Source: Liolophura sinensis (lineage: Eukaryota > Mollusca > Polyplacophora > Chitonida > Chitonidae). From it: a stretch of DNA of 64,000 bases. A program made the position numbers and the translations under genes. This document shows, piece by piece, positions 60,101-64,000 of this stretch; position 1 is the stretch's first letter, and each line of letters starts with the position of its first letter. Location: the NCBI RefSeq assembly GCF_032854445.1, contig NC_088300.1:49841682-49905681 (forward strand), in the 5' to 3' direction. Under the pieces are notes generated by a model. The model searched no databases. It worked only from the letters and a program-made list of their open reading frames with translations, and had not been told where the DNA came from.

Positions 60101-63100
60101 GATGTGTACACCATTGGGAAATGTTTTTATCAACGCTCTTGTACCGATTATCATGTCACATGATTTACGAGAAAGGCTAAGAAAACCACATTTATGGAAC
60201 TTTGGAATATTAAGGGACCAAGACATCTTTGTCATGGCAATTAGAAATTATGCAAGCAAAACATTAAACAAATGCTAGTAAAGCAGTACGTGCAACTGCG
60301 CACCAGACAACAATTAGCAACAATGTTAAATTTATACCAGATGTGTACAATTTTCACAGCATGAGGATCCCAAGCCGCTTGGAGTGAAGCGTTGTTTTTA
60401 TTTAAGTCTAACCTGTAGGAATTTCGTGGGCAGTCCTTCGAAATTCTTATCAGCTTGAGGGCACGAAATAATAATAAAAATTTGTTTTTTTTTTGTAAGC
60501 ACAATTTGCTTGTTGATATGCAATAATAAAATTCCAGATAATTAATATTAGCGACCCGTCCCGTGGACATACAAGGCATTATTTTCCAACTTCGTGGCAT
60601 TCTTTGGTGCCAGTTTATTACACATAGTAAAAGCCTGGATAAGCACCTTGAGTGTATGCATTCAATATCTTTTACCATTAGTGACAGATTACTTACAACC
60701 TTCTCCCCAAGCAAAACCATATCCAAAGTGGAACACCGTCAACACATAAAAACCGAGTCCTTCTACTATTAAATCGAAAACAATGAATACCACTTTAGAC
60801 ATGTGACTGTGTAGCTTGTAACCAGGAACTTGGGTTTCAAGTGAAGCTTTCTAAACGAGTATTATAATGGCGAACGGTATAAAAAACGGTTTACTTTAAT
60901 AATGAAGCAACTCAAAGATTTTGGAACGATTTCTTAAAGGTGGGAAGGAGTTTTACGAGTTTCCTTGTGATTAGGCGTCCGGCTTAATGAATGCAAACGT
61001 ATGGATGATATTATAGCATAGGCCTGTATATACGAAATCTAAGAAGCAGTGAATGAAACAGATAGGAGATCTGACGTCACCTTAACTAATGAAAAAGTCA
61101 TAAATAATTTTTTTTTATAAGTCTCGATTTGTTGCTAAGCTATGCCAGCTTAGCAACTGGCGTACTGTCAACTACTAAGAATCCACAGTCATGACACCTC
61201 AATATAAGAATGTATTTTGCGTCTAATACTCGTTGTTCAAGTAACATTCGTCACTAATGTGGATGGCGCCACCACTGTATGGAGTATGGAAGCGTGATCG
61301 AAAATTGCTGTGGCAGAGGCCTGCACTGAGATGAATATGGAAGTGTGGCCACAAATTGCAGTTCTTAGGAAAACAGGAAAGACAAAAAGGTCTACAAAAG
61401 CCCATGGCGCTCTCTTTGATCGTAATAGTACTGATTATATGACCTTAATCAAACTAGAGTATGCCTTTCTTGGAAGAAAAAATCCCTAAACTATTATGAT
61501 GTCTTGATGATAGCGGAGATGAGAATTCGCACTGAATACAAACTAAACTGTAAATATGGCCTGGTAAAACTGTCACACAGAGATGGTCTAATCAAGAGCT
61601 GTCAGAACAACACGAATCCAATATTAAGTTTAAAACATACATTACAGAATAAACAAATAAATGGGGACAATATAACACGACATGCATGACCAGAATAAAT
61701 ATAAATCTTCACAACTGTAGCAGATCTGTGTGAGATGAAAGCTGAATAGGCCTATACACAAATATGTTTATGTATGTGTGCTTGGGTGCTTGGGGTTTTA
61801 CGTCCTACTTAGCAATGTTTACGTCAATCCCCAAAGTGCTGCCGCCACTAAAGCATTATGCCGAAGACACCAGACATGACACCCCACCAGGTCACATTAT
61901 ACTGACATACTCCTCATCATTTTTCATTTCCTAGTGCCCTCAGTGATATGATGATGCTGACAGAAGACAATGGAGAAGCCTTGGTTTTATTCATGTACGT
62001 ACGGGACAATGTTTTGTTAAAAAGTGGAAAATGTACAACTAGACCGATACGAAGTGTTAACAATCCATATCATCTATTAAGGTGAAGGCTCTAAAGAATA
62101 ATCAAATAATCCACGTGTTATGGTGTAATATAACATAATCTGTATTGCAAGTGAATACAGTTGAAAATTCTAAATGAAGTTATTTTGTGTATCAAACAAT
62201 ACATCGATCGGTATGTAAAATACACATGTACATACACAGTGATCGTGATTGCATCGTAGCCTCACAGTTTGTGAGTGCACATCCGTTATTTTTTAATTAT
62301 TGAAGAACTAGTGATTCTCTCGGGCATTTCAGCCATTTACATTTATTTATTTCATTCTTCACGCGCAAGAACTTGGCGGTGAGTTGTATGCGTGAAGGAA
62401 AGAGCCCGGAGTATACCACTAACCTTTGGAAAGTTTCCGACGAACTTTCCCACAAGTGATGCATAGCTATACACATCATACGAGTGAATGATTTCTGGCC
62501 TGTGTCATTAGCCATACGAGCCTCGTTGACCAAGGGCCTACATGCAGTATGAATGGGGGAAGCTACATGATATATCCTAATTCTTCAACCTTTTCAATCT
62601 CCACTGAAACCAATATTTTGAAAACGTCTTAGAGAATTATGGGGTGTACAGAAATAATCTGCACATTTTTATGAAAGTTGTAACTTTATTGACACAAACA
62701 AATAATGTTTGGTGCCATTTTCATAATAATTGTATATATAAATTCCAAAGAAAAAAAGTGCTTTTATGGTTGAAAAGATTGAAGATCTAAGGTAAATCGT
62801 GATACAGAATTTTGTTGTACTTACGATGCCCTGACTGCCATCCAATAAGTACATTAACGCCTCTGTCGGCGGGCTCAGAGTCCCTTACAAACAGTTCTTT
62901 TGGGGACTCACCAATTTCCCCATCTGACGAAAAAACAGAATTTACCATGTTGGTAAAATATTGATGTCCACAATATATGGTTAAAATGATTAAATCTTCC
63001 TTGAAGTGGTCAAATGTGGTTTAATCAAACTGGTTAAGAATCAAGAAGTATTCTTTAGCTTATAAAGTTAGTGCTACCGGACTAACATATAATGCAAGGT

Positions 63101-63909
63101 GTATGATGACTTAAATTTTACTTTTCAGATTATTTGTTCATCCAATGTCGTTCTTACATTCTTTTTCCAGGAATATAACATTATCTCTTTGTATTTTCTC
63201 TCAGAGGTGTTATCTTCCTTCGCCACATAAAAAACAGGCAGCTGGGATTCGCCCAAAGTCAAAAATCTCTATTCTTTGACAAAAAGTTGAAAACTCCCGA
63301 GGGAAACGTAGGAGCAAAGTGAATGCTGAATTTAACTTTCAGGTTTCAAAATCGCAATAAAAATGTGGATGCTTTCACAGTTTGCTGGAAACATGGCATT
63401 ATAATAAAAATGTCCCAAAAAACTTGAACGTAACAAGGTACTTATTTATGCTAACGAATTATTGCCTTCAGTTGTATTATTAAGAAAGATAGGTAGACAA
63501 TAATGAGACATTTTACAAAAAAAGTATGGAATACCCATTCACAGACCACAACCCAAGATTATGGTTACCTTAAATAAATTAGGTTATTCGCTAATTGGAG
63601 ACTTTTTAATATTTCGAAGATCCATGTAAACAGTTACAGTTATAAAAAAAGTGTGCGCAAATCGACGGTACGTCAAAGAAGGTTGTACAATATTTTAACC
63701 TCATTTATAGCAATATCTTCCAAATTTTCGCTACTTTTTCGAGATGACGAAAAATAGTAAGGAAAACCTAAATCTTTGCCTTTAAGCATTGTGATGACCG
63801 CTGTGTCCCGCGGCGCGTGCACGATTCCATCAGTGGATACGGCAGTGATTCGAAAACTGTAGTCTTGCCCGGGGTCCAACAAAGTGACGGGTACTACAGC
63901 ACTGAACGT
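36014..63909 (-). CDS. receptor tyrosine kinase with fibronectin-III domains, 15 exons in window, 5' end missing
   Basis: Fifteen exons (63780-63909, 62825-62923, 59597-59670, 56955-57120, 56544-56746, 56082-56199, 55369-55610, 53374-53593, 52730-52902, 50278-50404, 49656-49720, 38503-38717, 37965-38102, 36875-37033, 36014-36152) join with every splice phase matching, giving 755 residues from the first in-window exon. Order: C-terminal half of one FN3 domain; a Cys-containing FN3-like domain; a third, typical FN3 ('[12 protein letters not shown]', 'YSVAVSAET'); one helix ('[20 protein letters not shown]') followed by basic residues; juxtamembrane; tyrosine kinase. Kinase landmarks: GEGAFG, FAVKVL with the ATP-site Lys, [20 protein letters not shown] and a Cys-Trp then RP near the end, with an insert of about 42 residues between the lobes. 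It ends in an acidic, Ser-rich tail. It should act at the plasma membrane. FN3 ectodomain plus split kinase is reminiscent of Torso, Cad96Ca or FGFR-like receptors; the ligand cannot be named. Upstream exons lie beyond 64000. Confidence 0.92.
36875..37033 (-). CDS. RTK exon 14 (kinase C-lobe end)
   Basis: Acceptor 'ccattcatcag'. It encodes '[18 protein letters not shown]' and 'AYIDL', the end of the kinase C-lobe. Confidence 0.92.
37034..37964. other. RTK intron 13
   Basis: No other gene or clear repeat seen. Confidence 0.5.
37965..38102 (-). CDS. RTK exon 13 (kinase C-lobe)
   Basis: Encodes '[20 protein letters not shown]' and '[14 protein letters not shown]'. Acceptor 'cgcacacag', donor gtaagt. 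Confidence 0.95.
38503..38717 (-). CDS. RTK exon 12 (catalytic and activation loops)
   Basis: Encodes '[13 protein letters not shown]', '[12 protein letters not shown]' and 'KWMPIETLF'. Two tyrosines in the activation loop are candidate autophosphorylation sites. The usual APE motif reads PIE here, a variant seen in some receptor kinases. Phase 2 donor 'GACGT|gtgaga'. Confidence 0.96.
38718..39407. other. RTK intron 11, distal part
   Basis: Original intron sequence next to the inserted LTR element. It contains two near copies of 'aaaaaacacaaaagacaaaat', but no exon. Confidence 0.5.
39408..40110 (-). repeat. 3' LTR of the Gmr1-like element
   Basis: It starts (minus strand) TGACGTTGCGAACCC right after a G-rich polypurine tract and ends at the TG on the plus strand at 39408. 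It contains tandem 'ctcacaagtgggcttgaatg'-type units that vary in number between LTR copies. Confidence 0.82.
40236..40446 (-). mobile_element. pol part: end of the reverse transcriptase region
   Basis: '[15 protein letters not shown]' is the conserved segment C-terminal to the reverse transcriptase palm in Ty3/gypsy elements. Confidence 0.8.
40736..41010 (-). mobile_element. pol part: reverse transcriptase fingers/palm
   Basis: '[20 protein letters not shown]' and '[17 protein letters not shown]' are classic Ty3/gypsy reverse transcriptase blocks. Confidence 0.93.
41343..42260 (-). mobile_element. pol part: integrase, N-terminal zinc region to GPY module
   Basis: '[20 protein letters not shown]' with H-H-C-C spacing near 42.2 kb, core fragments near 41.6-41.85 kb, and '[18 protein letters not shown]' near 41.37 kb, the GPY/F module that ends Ty3/gypsy integrases. 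It lies upstream of the reverse transcriptase. Confidence 0.85.
42700..43880 (-). mobile_element. gag (distal part) and aspartic protease
   Basis: Gag-like helical sequence ('[14 protein letters not shown]'), a knuckle-like 'GHLLSTCP' segment near 43.17 kb, and '[10 protein letters not shown]' for the protease near 43.03 kb. Confidence 0.75.
44928..46218 (+). repeat. 65-bp tandem array, about 20 copies, derived from RT coding sequence
   Basis: The unit contains 'cacagggcgattcagtcaag', 'gattttatagatcctaaact' and 'ctgtgtattacacacagatc'. Spacing is a constant 65 bases and identity is very high. Variants at a few positions (ctctactctg, ctctgctttg, ctcttttttg) recur in an interspersed pattern, suggesting spread by unequal exchange of multi-unit blocks. 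The unit equals the piece of the DIRS reverse transcriptase that lies just upstream ('[12 protein letters not shown]'). Confidence 0.97.
46221..46600 (+). mobile_element. DIRS part: reverse transcriptase after the array
   Basis: Blocks typical of DIRS reverse transcriptases: '[19 protein letters not shown]', 'YYFDKC', and the catalytic 'YIDDFLF' with '[10 protein letters not shown]' downstream. Confidence 0.88.
46737..47372 (+). mobile_element. DIRS part: tyrosine recombinase
   Basis: The N-terminal '[14 protein letters not shown]' box and the C-terminal '[19 protein letters not shown]' with '[13 protein letters not shown]' match DIRS/Ngaro-type tyrosine recombinases. Confidence 0.88.
47430..47860 (+). 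mobile_element. DIRS part: SGNH-hydrolase-like segment
   Basis: '[12 protein letters not shown]' resembles the GDS block of SGNH/GDSL hydrolases, '[12 protein letters not shown]' resembles their middle block, and '[12 protein letters not shown]' a later conserved block. This domain is an accessory in some retroelements. Confidence 0.65.
48720..49552 (-). repeat. 5' LTR of the Gmr1-like element
   Basis: It starts on the minus strand TGTCACGATGGC at 49552 and aligns with the 3' LTR and with the piece at 4.63 kb. It holds about four 'acaagtggacttgaatga' units, more than the other copies. The inner end is approximate. Confidence 0.78.
49656..49720 (-). CDS. RTK exon 11 (kinase, before the catalytic loop)
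   Basis: A 65-bp exon encoding '[11 protein letters not shown]', the helix just before the HRD loop. Donor 'GAATG|gtaagt'. Confidence 0.88.
49721..50277. other. RTK intron 10
   Basis: No additional feature seen. Confidence 0.5.
50278..50404 (-). CDS. RTK exon 10 (kinase insert)
   Basis: Ser/Thr-rich '[20 protein letters not shown]' insert between kinase lobes. The donor 'TATG|gtagga' fits phase 1. The acceptor is uncertain: 50404 is used here; an in-phase alternative starts at 50479 and would add 25 residues. Confidence 0.7.
50405..52729. other. RTK intron 9
   Basis: It contains an imperfect direct repeat: 50898-51012 and 51076-51188 share 'gtaggt(g/a)tct', 'accttggtcgcga' with a similar lead, and 'ctcattatacacgt'. 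The plus-strand frame at 52191-52547 has no recognised family. Confidence 0.45.
52730..52902 (-). CDS. RTK exon 9 (kinase N-lobe helix C to hinge)
   Basis: '[20 protein letters not shown]' with the helix C Glu, and the hinge '[15 protein letters not shown]'. Donor gtaaga. Confidence 0.94.
53374..53593 (-). CDS. RTK exon 8 (juxtamembrane, P-loop, ATP-site Lys)
   Basis: Acceptor 'attggctttcag', donor 'CAGAG|gtatgt'. Encodes '[20 protein letters not shown]' and 'TFAVKVLR'. Confidence 0.95.
53594..55368. other. RTK intron 7
   Basis: No exon seen. A small local duplication 'acgcatgggttccc' repeats at about 54359 and 54382. Confidence 0.45.
55369..55610 (-). CDS. RTK exon 7 (transmembrane helix)
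   Basis: Encodes a membrane helix followed by '[11 protein letters not shown]', which sets the cytoplasmic side. Acceptor 'tgtatgtttacag'; the donor 'TTTCTC|gtaact' is weak but the only one fitting the phase. Confidence 0.85.
55611..56081. other. RTK intron 6
   Basis: Several loose repeats of 'aaacatttcagcaag' and 'catcaat(c/t)atgcaa' on the plus strand at 55650-55870. Confidence 0.45.
56082..56199 (-). CDS. RTK exon 6 (FN3, second half)
   Basis: '[18 protein letters not shown]' is a typical FN3 F-G strand region. Acceptor 'acattttcag', donor 'TCAG|gtaaac'. Confidence 0.93.
56446..56510 (-). repeat. SINE tail fragment in RTK intron 5
   Basis: 'tttatttatttatttaattt' and 'gtgttttacgacgtagtcga' with 'gaatattcc' match the SINE 3' end. 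Confidence 0.65.
56544..56746 (-). CDS. RTK exon 5 (FN3, first half)
   Basis: '[14 protein letters not shown]' and '[17 protein letters not shown]' show FN3 A-C strands with the conserved Trp. Acceptor 'ttgctttccag', donor gtaagt. Confidence 0.94.
56955..57120 (-). CDS. RTK exon 4 (FN3-like with cysteines)
   Basis: '[15 protein letters not shown]' matches an FN3 F strand with an added Cys. Acceptor 'gtattttcag', donor 'TTGTG|gtgcgt'. Confidence 0.9.
57466..57545. repeat. half-copy of the long-TIR MITE
   Basis: 'gattctatggtggact' followed by 'taagaactccagtgttaca' matches one arm of the MITE at 28345-28627; no second arm was found. Confidence 0.5.
57755..57830 (-). repeat. strongly decayed SINE fragment
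   Basis: 'aaatatttgattggtattc', 'aatcaagaacttttcattta' and 'gacgaaggcgatcagc' keep the SINE block order with many changes. Confidence 0.4.
58005..58440. repeat. imperfect 100-bp direct duplication
   Basis: 58039-58143 and 58345-58440 share 'gggagtatcag(c/a)tgtctc', 'atttttattcaagggaaatt' and 'cataaccatgt'-like blocks in order. A single unit related to the nearby 64-bp array lies between them, at about 58258-58325. Confidence 0.7.
58726..59512. repeat. 64-bp tandem repeat organised as a 128-bp higher-order array
   Basis: Two 64-bp variants alternate: one with 'gtttgcgggaccgtacaggc', the other with 'tttttgcgagatcgtacagg'. The 128-bp pair repeats almost exactly at 58824, 58952, 59080 and 59208, with more diverged units at both ends. 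The nearly identical minus-strand frames are repeat artefacts, not genes. Confidence 0.93.
59597..59670 (-). CDS. RTK exon 3 (Cys-rich FN3 segment)
   Basis: The frame required by both neighbours encodes '[16 protein letters not shown]'. Acceptor 'gatatttttag', donor 'GCAG|gtacgt'. It is too short to stand out as an open frame. Confidence 0.82.
59671..62824. other. RTK intron 2
   Basis: No exon found. It carries a copy of the second SINE-like family near 61.8 kb. The 161-codon minus-strand frame at 60241-60726 has no family resemblance. Confidence 0.5.
61785..61910 (-). repeat. second SINE-like family, copy 2
   Basis: 'ggggttttacgtcctactta' and 'gccgaagacaccagacatga' match, in reverse orientation, blocks of the copy at 18945-19215. 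Confidence 0.6.
62825..62923 (-). CDS. RTK exon 2 of the window (start of second FN3)
   Basis: '[20 protein letters not shown]' and 'VLIGWQSG' with the FN3 Trp. Acceptor 'ttttttcgtcag', donor 'CATC|gtaagt'. Confidence 0.87.
62924..63779. other. RTK intron 1 of the window
   Basis: No feature recognised. Confidence 0.5.
63780..63909 (-). CDS. RTK first exon in window (FN3, second half)
   Basis: '[19 protein letters not shown]' is a typical FN3 E-F segment. Acceptor 'tgctatgtttcag'. The best donor is GC type ('AAAG|gcaaag'); an in-phase GT donor 10 bases or so downstream is possible. Confidence 0.85.
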
Positions 63910-64000
63910 CTGAAACATAGCAAAACGTGACGTGTTTGATTTAATAGGCCGCCTGAGATTATACATTAAGTCACAAAAACTCCACAAATCCTGAGGTGCT

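Noticed and set aside
60241-60726. 161-codon minus-strand frame in a kinase intron
   Set aside because: No splice-phase role is needed: neighbouring kinase exons already join in phase, and no domain is recognisable.

Overview
The window is AT-rich, intron-bearing animal DNA. The mix of genes and repeats (tRNA-derived SINEs with (AAAT)n tails, a CR1/Jockey-type LINE, a Gmr1-type Ty3/gypsy element, a DIRS-type element, a chitin-binding secreted protein, a fibronectin-III receptor tyrosine kinase) points to a lophotrochozoan, most likely a mollusc or brachiopod. The species cannot be named from sequence alone.

Layout. 0-5.4 kb: SINE pieces and a CR1/Jockey-group LINE that seems to sit inside an LTR fragment. 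5.8-16.6 kb: a small locus of one unrecognised multi-pass membrane protein family, with one intact intronless 867-residue gene on the minus strand (8.26-10.86 kb) and two decayed relatives at 5.8 and 15.4 kb. Between them lie a tentative three-exon small gene on the plus strand and a solo LTR with a 4-bp target duplication in its second intron. 19.9-29.3 kb: a plus-strand gene for a 205-residue secreted protein with two clear peritrophin-A type chitin-binding domains and a third Cys-rich segment; its introns hold several SINEs and a long-TIR MITE. 30-31 kb: a 28-bp minisatellite. 36.0-63.9 kb: a minus-strand receptor tyrosine kinase. Fifteen exons can be followed with consistent splice phases from 63909 down to the stop at 36014, encoding fibronectin-III domains, one transmembrane helix, a split tyrosine kinase and a short Ser/Thr-rich tail. 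Its 5' end lies beyond the window.

The most unusual structure is in the kinase intron between 38717 and 49656. A 10.1 kb Ty3/gypsy-type element (minus strand, integrase before reverse transcriptase, as in Gmr1 elements) carries a DIRS-type tyrosine-recombinase element (plus strand, with an SGNH-hydrolase-like segment) inside its gag. That element in turn carries about twenty copies of a 65-bp repeat made from its own reverse-transcriptase coding sequence. All of these mobile copies are broken fossils.

Gene models come from splice-site reading and phase matching by eye. Domain names come from motif recognition; no searches were run.
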